From: Paenisporosarcina macmurdoensis
GTDB lineage: Bacteria > Bacillota > Bacilli > Bacillales_A > Planococcaceae
DNA length: 64,000 bases
Assembly (NCBI RefSeq): GCF_042658845.1
Contig: NZ_JBHSRI010000009.1
Coordinates: forward strand, 62,001-126,000
Reading direction: 5' to 3'
Numbering within the stretch: position 1 is the first letter of the stretch; each line of letters opens with the position of its first letter. Of the stretch, positions 26,251-34,576 are shown in pieces. The position numbers were made by a program, and so were the translations under genes. The notes beneath the pieces are model-generated. The model saw nothing but the letters and a program-made list of their open reading frames with translations, ran no database searches and was not told the origin of the DNA.

Positions 26251-26301
26251 ATATCCACCTTTTATACTACTAGAGTAATTGAGTAATATCTACTATGCGA
26301 T

Positions 26302-26365
26302 GTTGGGAAACATAATAGGAATACCTATAAAAAAACGAGTGTTTTGGAAAAAAGTTTCCCAACTT
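26302..26365. promoter_or_regulatory. Inverted GTTGGGAAAC / GTTTCCCAAC pair upstream of receptor 1
   Basis: GTTGGGAAAC at 26302-26311 and its exact reverse complement at 26354-26363 flank the region where the receptor promoter must lie. The extended TTCCCAACTT (26356-26365) also occurs upstream of receptor 2 at 28345-28354 in the same orientation relative to the gene. It is a candidate operator for these receptors. Confidence 0.5.
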
Positions 26366-26517
26366 GTTTTTCTTCCTTATTCTATCTTAACGAATTATGA
26401 TTATATTGTAACTAGTTAATCTATTAGTATTTCTTCAAATTCTACGTTTATTAAGAATATTTAGCAATTAATAACTTTCTACAAGCAAAAACATCATTTA
26501 AAAGGGAGCTGTTCACT

Positions 26518-26814
26518 ATGTTTACAGGAAGAATGTACAAATTTGATCGATTTGAAGATGATTTAGCAGTTCTTTTGGAATTCCCTAATGAGTCTAATGT
26601 ATTAGTGGTTCCAACAGATGATTTAAAGCGTGATATGAAAGTGGGCGACGTATTATTAGTAGATATTAAAGAAGAAGGATTTACTATTTCCAAGGTAAAC
26701 AAGCGTACTGCGAATAAACAGAAGAATGCAGAATCACTTTGTTCATCTCAGAAAATTAACAGTTACTATATCGACTATGAACATGGTTGTTTAGTGTATA
26801 CCACTGCAAGTTAA
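26518..26814 (+). CDS. DUF3006-domain protein
   Basis: A 98-residue protein whose first 65 residues (YKFDRFEDDLAVLLEFPNES, VVPTDDLKRDMKVGDVLLVD) fit the DUF3006 pattern of a small beta-rich domain beginning VDRFEG-like and ending DVL.V. The C-terminal 30 residues (SLCSSQKINSYYIDYEHGCL) are unique and contain two Cys. ATG 26518 follows AAAGGGAG. It is divergent from receptor 1 and convergent with receptor 2, enclosed by the signalling locus. The function is unknown; whether it is a target of the receptors is inference. Confidence 0.7.
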   Translation: MFTGRMYKFDRFEDDLAVLLEFPNESNVLVVPTDDLKRDMKVGDVLLVDIKEEGFTISKVNKRTANKQKNAESLCSSQKINSYYIDYEHGCLVYTTAS

Positions 26815-26860
26815 CCTTCGCGTTCAAAGACATTTTCGCCAATGTCTCTGACATATACAG

Positions 26861-26911
26861 AAAAGCCTGTAACTATTTCCCCCGACCTCGGGAAATAGTT
26901 ACAGGCTTTTT
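26861..26911. terminator. Bidirectional terminator between the DUF3006 gene and receptor 2
   Basis: AAAAGCCTGTAACTATTTCC pairs with its complement ending GGCTTTTT across a CCCGACCTCG loop: a 20-bp perfect stem. A second hairpin, AGACATT-TTCGCC-AATGTCT, lies at 26829-26848. Confidence 0.93.
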
Positions 26912-26916
26912 GCATT

Positions 26917-28209
26917 TTATAAATCTTCCCAATGGGAAATTTTCTGTTTTTTGAACATGTTTTCGTTTGAATAGGAAAAGTATTTTGCTGCATTCTTGTA
27001 TTTGTTCTTTTCTTGATAAAAATTACCTAATAAGAGGGAGTATTTCTCAGCATGACGATAGTCTTTTATTTCTTTAAAATAGTTATATGCATCTATTGTT
27101 GCTTTTTCAAATAAAATTGCATCGGTTTCTTTAGCTAAATATACTGTTAAGTGGTGTTCGTATGTTCGGTGGCCATTGCTCTGAATTGCATTAATTATGG
27201 AAAGCCCAAATTCAGCCCATTTTATGATTTGTCTGGAGTTCTTTAATTTTGAGTATTCTTTTACTAATGAATAAATTGTAGGTAGTTTTTTTTCATTGTC
27301 TTCTTCTCTTGAATCAATGCTTTCTAAAAAGTATTCTATAGCTTTTTCTGAGTTACCTTTTACAGAAAATTTATTTCCTAAATTTTGTGTAATTAAGGGA
27401 AAATGTTCTTTTAAATTAAGCTGAGATGCAATCTTTTGAGCAAGTAATAAATTTTGATGAGATTCTTCATGTAAATATGATTCATCTTGAGCGATAGCTA
27501 ACAATAGATAAGATTCAACAGTGCGCGAATTGTAAAACCCACTCTTGAAAAACTCTAAAGATTTTTGAAGGTATTCAATTGAGATCACCCATCGCTGTTG
27601 TGTTATATAACAATGCCCTAATAAATATTGAAAATCAGCTTCTTCCCATTTTTCAATATTAATTCGTTTAAAGTACTCAGTAGCTTTTTCATATGCTTGA
27701 TTTGTTGAATTATAGTCCAACATAAATGAGTAATAGCTGCCTACGCATGAGTGAAATAAAAACATTTGGTAGTCATTAAAATCACTTGAAAGCTCAGATA
27801 AAGCCATAATTAACTCGCTTGTGTCATTTTGAATATCTTGCACAATCAGAGTCAATCGTAGGATCATTAGTTGATATGTGTAATAGTTGGTTGAGTCACT
27901 GAACAAATAGCGCTCATTATTAATTTCTTTCAATTGTTGAGCTGCAAGTTCACGGTCTTTATTCATAACAGCATTAAAATAGATCTCGCGTATATGTGCT
28001 AAATAGGTCTCATCATCTAAGTTTTTGTTTTGGGTAATAGAAAGTTCTAATCGATTTAGTAGTAAATCGATTACTTCTTGACTTGGAACAATTGAATTGT
28101 TTTCGATTTTACTGAGGTAAGAAGGCGTACAAATTCCTTGAGCAAGTGAAATTTGCTTCATATTCTTTCTGATTCTCTCAAGTTTGATGACGTGTCCAAA
28201 ATTGTTCAT
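26917..28209 (-). CDS. RRNPP-family regulator (XRE HTH plus TPR), receptor 2, no linked peptide gene
   Basis: 430 residues, a clear paralog of the protein at 24961-26250. The HTH region is nearly the same (NMKQISLAQGICTPSYLSKI, ENNSIVPSQEVIDLLLNRLE), and the TPR helices align over the full length, both ending in an acidic -E(E/D)L. Downstream of the stop codon comes a strong terminator within a few bases, leaving no room for a secreted pheromone gene, so this is an orphan receptor or responds to the neighbour's peptide. The start at 28209 follows GAGGAGA. The motif AAGTTGGGAA lies about 136 bp upstream. Confidence 0.85.
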   Translation of the reverse strand: MNNFGHVIKLERIRKNMKQISLAQGICTPSYLSKIENNSIVPSQEVIDLLLNRLELSITQNKNLDDETYLAHIREIYFNAVMNKDRELAAQQLKEINNERYLFSDSTNYYTYQLMILRLTLIVQDIQNDTSELIMALSELSSDFNDYQMFLFHSCVGSYYSFMLDYNSTNQAYEKATEYFKRINIEKWEEADFQYLLGHCYITQQRWVISIEYLQKSLEFFKSGFYNSRTVESYLLLAIAQDESYLHEESHQNLLLAQKIASQLNLKEHFPLITQNLGNKFSVKGNSEKAIEYFLESIDSREEDNEKKLPTIYSLVKEYSKLKNSRQIIKWAEFGLSIINAIQSNGHRTYEHHLTVYLAKETDAILFEKATIDAYNYFKEIKDYRHAEKYSLLLGNFYQEKNKYKNAAKYFSYSNENMFKKQKISHWEDL

Positions 28210-28344
28210 GGGCGAAGTCTCCTCAGTTACTGCATTTTACTATGCCAATCTTTATCCTACTATACGTGGAAAGATCTTTAAACAAGTTAACGCAAGAAAT
28301 TTATTTCATATATTTACTCTTATTATGCTCTAAATGTGAAAACA

Positions 28345-28354
28345 TTCCCAACTT
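28345..28354 (-). promoter_or_regulatory. Candidate receptor operator upstream of receptor 2 (AAGTTGGGAA)
   Basis: The decamer is identical to the one upstream of receptor 1 (26356-26365), in the same orientation relative to its gene. It also lies about 90 bp before the divergent small membrane gene. Confidence 0.4.
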
Positions 28355-28444
28355 TTTCGACATTTTTCGACGTTTTTTTCAAGTATACTAATACTAAAGA
28401 AAGAAACGAACGACAATTCGACTGAATAGGGAAGGTGAGACGTC

Positions 28445-28654
28445 ATGAAATATAGTGCACAAGTGTTTAAGGAGATGACAATTGATTGGATGCTTAATCG
28501 CATTCAGAGAATTTTAACCAAGCCCATTCACATTATTTCTTTCACATTTTTTGTGGTGTTTTTATTCTATGCCTTAACGTCCTTACTTCCTATTCTTGGA
28601 GAAGGTGTCATTGAAGTAAAGAAGCATATGAACACAGACGTATTTCATTTTTAA
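28445..28654 (+). CDS. Small single-span membrane protein, function unknown
   Basis: This 69-residue protein starts at ATG 28445 after GGGAAGGTGAG. A basic amphipathic N-terminal part (DWMLNRIQRILTKPIH) is followed by one span at about residues 31-52 (IISFTFFVVFLFYALTSLLP) and a short tail ending in His-Phe. Upstream, TTTTTCGAC occurs twice in tandem (28354-28372) and TATACT may serve as -10. It is divergent from receptor 2. No family was recognised. Confidence 0.6.
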   Translation: MKYSAQVFKEMTIDWMLNRIQRILTKPIHIISFTFFVVFLFYALTSLLPILGEGVIEVKKHMNTDVFHF

Positions 28655-28758
28655 CATAAGCTTTGTTAAAAAATTCTTTTGATACAAAAGAGTTCATTTA
28701 CGCCTAAATCAAATGTGCGATAATTAACATTAAGTTTAACAGAACCTTAATATAAAAT

Positions 28759-28801
28759 AAAAAATCCTCTTTAGCTTCTTCCAAGCTAAAGAGGATTTTT
28801 T
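28759..28801. terminator. Bidirectional terminator between the small membrane gene and the alcohol dehydrogenase
   Basis: AAAAATCCTCTTTAGCTT-CTTCC-AAGCTAAAGAGGATTTTT, a perfect stem. Confidence 0.93.
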
Positions 28802-29939
28802 AAGGTTTCAAGACAAACTTAATGCTTTCATCTTCATGATCATTAAATAACCGGTAAGCTTCCCTTGCTTTAGCGAGTGGAACAGTGTGTGTAATAATTT
28901 CAGTTGGGTCGAATTCACCTTTTGTAATTTTATCAAATAGCAGCGGCATGTAATGGATAACAGGAGCTTGTCCCATTTTTAATGTGATATTGCGTTCGAA
29001 AATATTTCCAAGTGGGAACATATTATATAAAGAACCATATACACCTGTCATTTGGATTGTCCCAAATTTCCGTACCGAATTCATAGCTATATTAATGGCA
29101 CTAAGTGTGCCACCCTGGAGTTTGAGTTTCTGTTCAACTTTTTCAACAACCGATTTCTTACCATCCATGCCAACGCAATCGATTACTACATCTACGCCAC
29201 CATGGGTAATTTCTTTAATATGGCTACCCATATCTTCATAATCATCAAAATTGAACGTTTCTACCTTATTCATCTTCACTGCGTGCTTTAATCGATAAGG
29301 CAAATGGTCAACTGCGATTACCCGCTTTGCACCTTTCATCCATGCAAATTTCTGAACCATTAAACCGATTGGACCCGACCCTAACACTGCAACTGTATCT
29401 CCAGCCTTCATGCCCGAATTTTCAACACTCCAGTAAGCGGTCGGTAATACGTCTGACAAAAAGAGCAGAGATTCATCTTCGAGTTCACACGATTCAGGAA
29501 TAACGAAAGGCATGAAATTCCCGTATGGTACCCGTAAAAACTCTGCTTGTCCTCCAGAATAATCGCCATAACGTTCAGTAAAACCAAAGTATCCTCCAGT
29601 ATCCACTTTTGGATTGTCGTTAGAATTATCACATTGGCTTTCCATCTCGTGGTTGCAATAGTAGCAGTCCCCACAAGAAACATTGAAAGGCAGGACGACA
29701 CGATCACCTTTTTTAACCTTTGTCACTTCTGAGCCTACTTCTTCGACAATGCCCATTGGCTCATGTCCGATCACATAATCTTTTCTAGCTGGGAGTGCCC
29801 CTTGATAAATGTGTAGATCTGAACCGCAAATGGCTGTTGACGTAATGCGGACGATAATATCATCTCGTTTTTCAAGTAGGGGATCTGGAACTTCTTTCAC
29901 TTGGATATCTTTCGTACCTTGAAATGTAACTGCCTTCAT
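28800..29939 (-). CDS. Zinc-dependent alcohol dehydrogenase (glutathione-independent formaldehyde-dehydrogenase-like)
   Basis: The 379-residue medium-chain dehydrogenase has catalytic zinc ligands in AICGSDLHIYQG and VIGHEPMGIVEEVG, and structural zinc Cys in CGDCYYCNHEMESQC. The NAD-binding turn is AVLGSGPIGLMVQKF. The long insert NPKVDTGGYFGFTERYGDYS and the end KFVLKP place it with the FdhA/YycR-like branch that includes formaldehyde-dismutating enzymes; the substrate cannot be set. RBS GAGGAGGAT precedes ATG 29939. A role beside the RuMP genes 25 kb away is only suggestive. Confidence 0.85.
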   Translation of the reverse strand: MKAVTFQGTKDIQVKEVPDPLLEKRDDIIVRITSTAICGSDLHIYQGALPARKDYVIGHEPMGIVEEVGSEVTKVKKGDRVVLPFNVSCGDCYYCNHEMESQCDNSNDNPKVDTGGYFGFTERYGDYSGGQAEFLRVPYGNFMPFVIPESCELEDESLLFLSDVLPTAYWSVENSGMKAGDTVAVLGSGPIGLMVQKFAWMKGAKRVIAVDHLPYRLKHAVKMNKVETFNFDDYEDMGSHIKEITHGGVDVVIDCVGMDGKKSVVEKVEQKLKLQGGTLSAINIAMNSVRKFGTIQMTGVYGSLYNMFPLGNIFERNITLKMGQAPVIHYMPLLFDKITKGEFDPTEIITHTVPLAKAREAYRLFNDHEDESIKFVLKP

Positions 29940-30027
29940 ACATCATCCTCCTCGATAGTCCATCAAATGCGAGTGTTCTTCTTCATGACAAGTTATTTAG
30001 ATTGAAAGTTCTTTTAAATTTAAAACA

Positions 30028-30062
30028 TAAAAAGGCAAGTAGCTTTATGTAAGCTACTTGCC
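30028..30062 (-). terminator. Terminator of the FAD/Rieske oxidoreductase gene
   Basis: On the minus strand, GGCAAGTAGCTT-loop-AAGCTACTTGCC is followed by TTTTTATG. Confidence 0.9.
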
Positions 30063-30157
30063 AGTGTGGACGTTTTTTATACTTTTAATACAATTATCGT
30101 ATATGTTTCCTTGGCGTATCTTGTTTTATCAATGAGATTGACTAAGTAAATAGACGA

Positions 30158-31702
30158 CTATTTACGTTCTAAAGGTTTTACGGCTGGCCCTTCTAATACT
30201 TCTCCTTTGTATGAGAAGCGGGAGCCGTGGCATGGACAATCCCATGAACGTTCCCCATCATTCCAATGAACGTCACAACCCAAATGTGTGCAAGTAGGTT
30301 TAACTAAATGCAGTTGGCCGTTTTTATCCTTATATGCACCCGTTTTGTGATGATCAATCATCACGATGCGTCCTTCATCATTTTGTAAATCGTCTACTGA
30401 ATCACTTGGCCGGTCGAATTTGCCAGTTACTAATTCTTTTGCGACGTTGGCGTTCATTTTCACAAAATGTGTAAGGTCTTCCTTTTTAAGTTTACTGCGA
30501 GTAGGTGAATATAAATCTTTAAGTGGATTAAATTTATTTTGCGCAAGATCTGCAAGCAATAATCCAGCAGCTGTTCCATTCGTCATACCCCATTTGGAAA
30601 AACCGGTTGCTAAAAATACATTTTTCGAGCCAGTCGTCATTTCCCCAATGTAGGGAAGGTGATCGAGTGTCTCATAATCTTGAGCAGACCAATGCGTATC
30701 GATCGACTCAACCGGGAAATGTTGTTTAGCAAATTGAGTGAGTGTTTCATATCGCTGAACACTGGATTCTTCATGAGTTGAGTCGTCATGTTGTCCTGTT
30801 TTATGTCCTTCTCCGCCGACAATGACATAGCTTTCACCTTTGTCTCCTTTTGCTGTACGAATAGACCTGCTTGGCTTTTCTACATTGATGTACATTCCTG
30901 TCATTTGTTCACTCGGCACCTTGACACAAACTGCATAGGACCGTTGAGGAGACAATTTCGAAAAATAGAATCCTTCTTTATCGTTAAAAGGAAAGTGGCT
31001 AGTTACTAATGCATGCTTGGCCTTAATTAGATGACCTTCCATCGTTTCGATGACAACATCGTCGCCTTCTCTAAGCGATTTTGCACGGGTATCTTCATAA
31101 AAAGTCACACCGAGTTTCTGTGCTTCCTTAACTAAGCCATTAATATATTTGACTGGATGGAATTGAGCTTGATCAGGTAATGTTAACGTTTCGCTAACAG
31201 GAAAAGGTAGCTCGTTTTTAGAAGTAGACAGTTCTCCCAGGATACCTAATTTATCATAGGCTGCTTTCTCTATATGTAATTGTTCAACACCTTTAGGAGT
31301 TTGTGCATAGAGAACTGCGTGACGAGCTTCAAAGTCACAATCAATGGAAAGTGAATCTATCCACTTTTTAATTTGCTCACGTGCTTTTTGATTGGCATCG
31401 AAGTATTGCTTTGCTTCATTTACTCCAAATGTCTGTATCAATTCATCATAAATAACCCCGTGCTGTGCAGTTATTTTAGCTGTTGTAAAGCCAGTAGTGC
31501 CACTGACGATTTTACTTCCTTCTATTACAGATACCGTTAAGCCTTCTTTTGCGAGCACATATGCAGCTGTTACCCCAGTAATTCCTGCCCCAATAATACA
31601 CACATCTGTAGTAAGATTTTCTGTTAAAGCTGGGTACGTTTTATTGGATCTTTCTTTTCTCCAATAGGATTTTGTGAATTTCGGTAGTTCAAGTGGACAC
31701 AT
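30158..31702 (-). CDS. yhfW: FAD-dependent oxidoreductase with C-terminal Rieske domain (YhfW-like)
   Basis: The 514-residue protein has an N-terminal DAO-type flavin domain (TDVCIIGAGITGVTAAYVLA at about residue 32; ATGFSKWGMTNGTAAGLLLA near 380) fused to a Rieske [2Fe-2S] domain. That domain's ligands are in CTHLGCDVHW and DCPCHGSRFSYKG at the C-terminal end. This fusion is YhfW of Bacillus subtilis. It probably passes electrons from an amine or sugar-acid-like substrate through flavin to the cluster; the substrate is not known. The start at 31702 is preceded by GGGAGGG; the upstream in-frame ATG lacks a site. Confidence 0.9.
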   Translation of the reverse strand: MCPLELPKFTKSYWRKERSNKTYPALTENLTTDVCIIGAGITGVTAAYVLAKEGLTVSVIEGSKIVSGTTGFTTAKITAQHGVIYDELIQTFGVNEAKQYFDANQKAREQIKKWIDSLSIDCDFEARHAVLYAQTPKGVEQLHIEKAAYDKLGILGELSTSKNELPFPVSETLTLPDQAQFHPVKYINGLVKEAQKLGVTFYEDTRAKSLREGDDVVIETMEGHLIKAKHALVTSHFPFNDKEGFYFSKLSPQRSYAVCVKVPSEQMTGMYINVEKPSRSIRTAKGDKGESYVIVGGEGHKTGQHDDSTHEESSVQRYETLTQFAKQHFPVESIDTHWSAQDYETLDHLPYIGEMTTGSKNVFLATGFSKWGMTNGTAAGLLLADLAQNKFNPLKDLYSPTRSKLKKEDLTHFVKMNANVAKELVTGKFDRPSDSVDDLQNDEGRIVMIDHHKTGAYKDKNGQLHLVKPTCTHLGCDVHWNDGERSWDCPCHGSRFSYKGEVLEGPAVKPLERK

Positions 31703-31899
31703 AAGAATCCCTCCCGTGAGTAGTTTCTTCATTATTACCCATTTCCAGAAAATACAATCATACTGCTCTGTATTTAATGTTTTTAGGAATACAAATCACT
31801 TCCTGAATAATCGATGGGAAATATTATGCTACATAATTAGAGGAAAACTCTTACGGTTGTCGAAATAGGTTATATACGACAACATAGGGAGGAATTATC

Positions 31900-33876
31900 A
31901 TGACAAAACGCAAATTAACAATTGAAGATTTAAGTAAGTTGGTTTCAGTTACTCAACCTACTTTGGCGCCAAATCAACAAGAAGCAGTTTTTGTACAAAC
32001 GAAAATTAATGACAAAGACAATACATATCAAGCGAACTTATGGCATGTGGATTTGAATACAATGAAATTGACTCAATGGACACATGGCAAAGAAAAAATT
32101 TCTAGCCCAAGCTATTCGCTAGATGGAACCCAGTTGGCGTTTCTATCCACGCGTGAAGAAAAAAATCAGTTATATATTTTATCCACAAAAGGTGGAGAAG
32201 CGCGAAAAGTTACTTCATATGAAAAAGGTGTTAGTAGTTTCTTATGGTCTCCTTGTGGAAAAAAGATTTGGTTTTTAGCTTCTGTAAAAGAAGGAAAGAA
32301 CTTTACTGATGAGCCAGAGAAAGAAGAAAAGAAAAATCCTGAACCTTATGTAGTAAATAAAATGAAATACAAATTGGACGGAGCGGGTTTACTTCCTCAA
32401 GGCACCTATAAGCATATTGGTGTCATTGATCTTGAAACTGAGGAAGTGACACAATTTACTCAAGGTAATCATGTGTATGATTTACAAGCTATTTCTCACA
32501 ATGGGGAGAAAATGGTGTTCAGTGTAAATCGTTCTGAAAATCAAGATTTCGAATTCCGACAATCTTTGTTTTTGGTAGATATTAAATCAAAAGAAGAGAA
32601 GACCATTATTGAAGAAGATGGTTACTTTGGTGGAGTCGCGTTTTCATTTGATGATACAAAACTAGCATTTGTCGGAAGTGATTCTGCATTCAAGAATGCG
32701 ACGCATACGGAACTTTATGTCTATGATCTTGAAACAGGAGCTCGTCAGATTTTGACGGAAGGCATCGATGCACCAGTAGGAGATTATGTTGTTGCAGACA
32801 GTCAACAAGGAGCAGATGCACCTAGCGTGGTATGGACACAGGATAATCATATATACTTCCAACTTTCCACAATGGGTGACGTGCGTTTATACGTTGCTAC
32901 GTTAGAAGGAGAAATGTATCCAGCTACTGGTGACAATGAACATATATATGGCTATGATGTTGCGAAATCTGGAGAGTTTGCGCTTGTCACCGTTTCAAAC
33001 TCCACGGAAATCGGAGAGCTGTATGTTCAAACAATAGCTACTGGTGAACGTCAAGCGTTAACGTCATTCAACGAGTCATTTGAACATGAAGTGGAACTTG
33101 TTCAACCCGAAGCCATTATGTTCCAAGGTGCCAAAGATTGGGCTGTTCATGGGTGGTTGATGAAACCTGCAGGCTATGTGGAAGGGCAGAAATATCCGTT
33201 AATTGTTGAAATTCATGGCGGTCCTCACGCGATGTTTGCCAATACGTTTTTCCATGAGCTTCAACTTCTAGCAGCACAAGGATATGGGGTTCTATATATT
33301 AACCCTCGTGGAAGTCACGGCTACAGTCAGCAGTTTGTCGACGCAGTACGAGGCGATTACGGTGGTGGTGACTATGAAGACATTATGGCAGCCGTTGACT
33401 CAGTACTAGCTGATAATGACTGGATTGATGAAAATCGTCTTGGTGTAACTGGGGGGAGTTATGGTGGCTTTATGACGAACTGGATTGTTGGTCATTCGAA
33501 TCGTTTCAAGGCAGCAGTTACGCAACGCTCGATTTCGAACTGGGTTAGTTTCTTTGGTGTTTCTGATATCGGTTATTATTTTAATGAATGGCAAATAGGG
33601 GCAGATATGACAGACGTAGAAAAATTATGGAACCATTCTCCCTTAAAATATGCACAACATATTGAAACACCGTTACTCATTTTACACAGTGAAAAAGATT
33701 TCCGCTGTCCTATTGAACAAGCAGAACAACTGTATATCACGTTAAAACAAATGAAAAAAGAAACAGGCTTTGTGCGTTTTCCAGATGCCGACCATAACTT
33801 ATCACGTACGGGCCATCCAAATCTCCGCTATGCACGACTTGAACAAATTACCGGTTGGTTTAAAAAGTATTTATGA
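31900..33876 (+). CDS. S9-family prolyl oligopeptidase / acylaminoacyl-peptidase
   Basis: 658 residues. The N-terminal half is a beta-propeller of PD40/WD-like repeats (SPSYSLDGTQLAFLSTR, SFLWSPCGKKIWFLAS, AFSFDDTKLAFVGS). The C-terminal alpha/beta hydrolase starts near residue 410 with the catalytic Ser in VTGGSYGGFMTNW, Asp in LILHSEKDFRCPIEQ and His in FPDADHNLSRTGHP. Cytosolic enzymes of this family trim short or N-acylated peptides. It resembles Bacillus YuxL. ATG 31900 follows GGGAGGAA. The next gene begins 11 bp downstream and is likely cotranscribed. Confidence 0.93.
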   Translation: MTKRKLTIEDLSKLVSVTQPTLAPNQQEAVFVQTKINDKDNTYQANLWHVDLNTMKLTQWTHGKEKISSPSYSLDGTQLAFLSTREEKNQLYILSTKGGEARKVTSYEKGVSSFLWSPCGKKIWFLASVKEGKNFTDEPEKEEKKNPEPYVVNKMKYKLDGAGLLPQGTYKHIGVIDLETEEVTQFTQGNHVYDLQAISHNGEKMVFSVNRSENQDFEFRQSLFLVDIKSKEEKTIIEEDGYFGGVAFSFDDTKLAFVGSDSAFKNATHTELYVYDLETGARQILTEGIDAPVGDYVVADSQQGADAPSVVWTQDNHIYFQLSTMGDVRLYVATLEGEMYPATGDNEHIYGYDVAKSGEFALVTVSNSTEIGELYVQTIATGERQALTSFNESFEHEVELVQPEAIMFQGAKDWAVHGWLMKPAGYVEGQKYPLIVEIHGGPHAMFANTFFHELQLLAAQGYGVLYINPRGSHGYSQQFVDAVRGDYGGGDYEDIMAAVDSVLADNDWIDENRLGVTGGSYGGFMTNWIVGHSNRFKAAVTQRSISNWVSFFGVSDIGYYFNEWQIGADMTDVEKLWNHSPLKYAQHIETPLLILHSEKDFRCPIEQAEQLYITLKQMKKETGFVRFPDADHNLSRTGHPNLRYARLEQITGWFKKYL

Positions 33877-33887
33877 GGTGAATTCCC

Positions 33888-34430
33888 TTGAGTAAGCTAT
33901 CAACACAGGTCCATTTGCGGCCATTCTATGAAGATGATTTATGTGCACTGTGGGAAATGAGTGCAAAAGAAGAGAATCCGGAATGGAAGAAATGGGATGC
34001 ACCTTATTATCCATACAAACCACAAACATTAGAAAAATTTCTATCAAATAAAGATCGTTATCTTCGAAAAGAAAATCTTTACGGGATAGAAATCGATGAT
34101 GAACTCGTCGGCATGGTTTCGTACTACTGGGAACATGAACCTTCTTTATGGCTTGAGATGGGAATTGTCATTTTTAAGCCTGAATATTGGAGCGGGGGCT
34201 ATGGCACAGAAGCGATTAAACAATGGGTGAATCGATTGTTTAAAAAAATGCCTCTCGTCCGCGTTGGATTTACAACCTGGTCTGGCAATAATCGGATGAT
34301 TCGCGTCGGTGAAAAGCTAGGAATGACAATGGAAGCTCGCATCCGTAAAGTTCGTTATTATGAAGGTGAATATTATGACTCCATTCGCATGGGTATTCTG
34401 CGTGAAGAATGGGAAGCCCTCAAAATCTAA
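33888..34430 (+). CDS. GNAT-family N-acetyltransferase (RimJ/RimL type)
   Basis: The 180-residue protein starts with TTG at 33888 after GAGGTGAA. It carries VHLRPFYEDDLCALWEMS at the start, the acetyl-CoA motif EYWSGGYGTEAIKQW, and VGFTTWSGNNRMIRVGEKLG, the beta-5/alpha-4 region of RimJ/RimL-type GNATs. It follows the S9 peptidase by 11 bp, so the two form a short operon. The acceptor is unknown. Confidence 0.88.
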   Translation: MSKLSTQVHLRPFYEDDLCALWEMSAKEENPEWKKWDAPYYPYKPQTLEKFLSNKDRYLRKENLYGIEIDDELVGMVSYYWEHEPSLWLEMGIVIFKPEYWSGGYGTEAIKQWVNRLFKKMPLVRVGFTTWSGNNRMIRVGEKLGMTMEARIRKVRYYEGEYYDSIRMGILREEWEALKI

Positions 34431-34437
34431 AGAAAAT

Positions 34438-34470
34438 GCCCCTTTCGTTAAATGCGAAAGGGGTCTTTTG
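34438..34470 (+). terminator. Terminator of the S9 peptidase-GNAT operon
   Basis: CCCCTTTCG-TTAAATG-CGAAAGGGG followed by TCTTTTG. Confidence 0.88.
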
Positions 34471-34576
34471 GGATTTGAGAGTAGAAAAAACGATAAATCT
34501 ATGTTATAAATAAGTCTGTTAACCTAATGCCAAGTAAACAGGTTGGAATAATATATAACTAAAAGGAGAATTTACT

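Noticed and set aside
26291..26315. PlcR box (TATG-N8-CATA) upstream of receptor 1
   Set aside because: TATG and CATA are present but 13 nt apart instead of 8, so it does not fit the PlcR consensus.
26813..26915. Short frame directly after receptor 2 (ATG at 26915, 34 codons) as a second pheromone gene
   Set aside because: It runs through the terminator hairpin, has no hydrophobic signal sequence (MQKACNYFPRSGE...) and lacks a cleavage site, so it is not an exported peptide.
34431..34576. S-box or other riboswitch before yrrT
   Set aside because: The gap is only 146 bp, begins with the previous terminator and shows no S-box core sequence or antiterminator arrangement.
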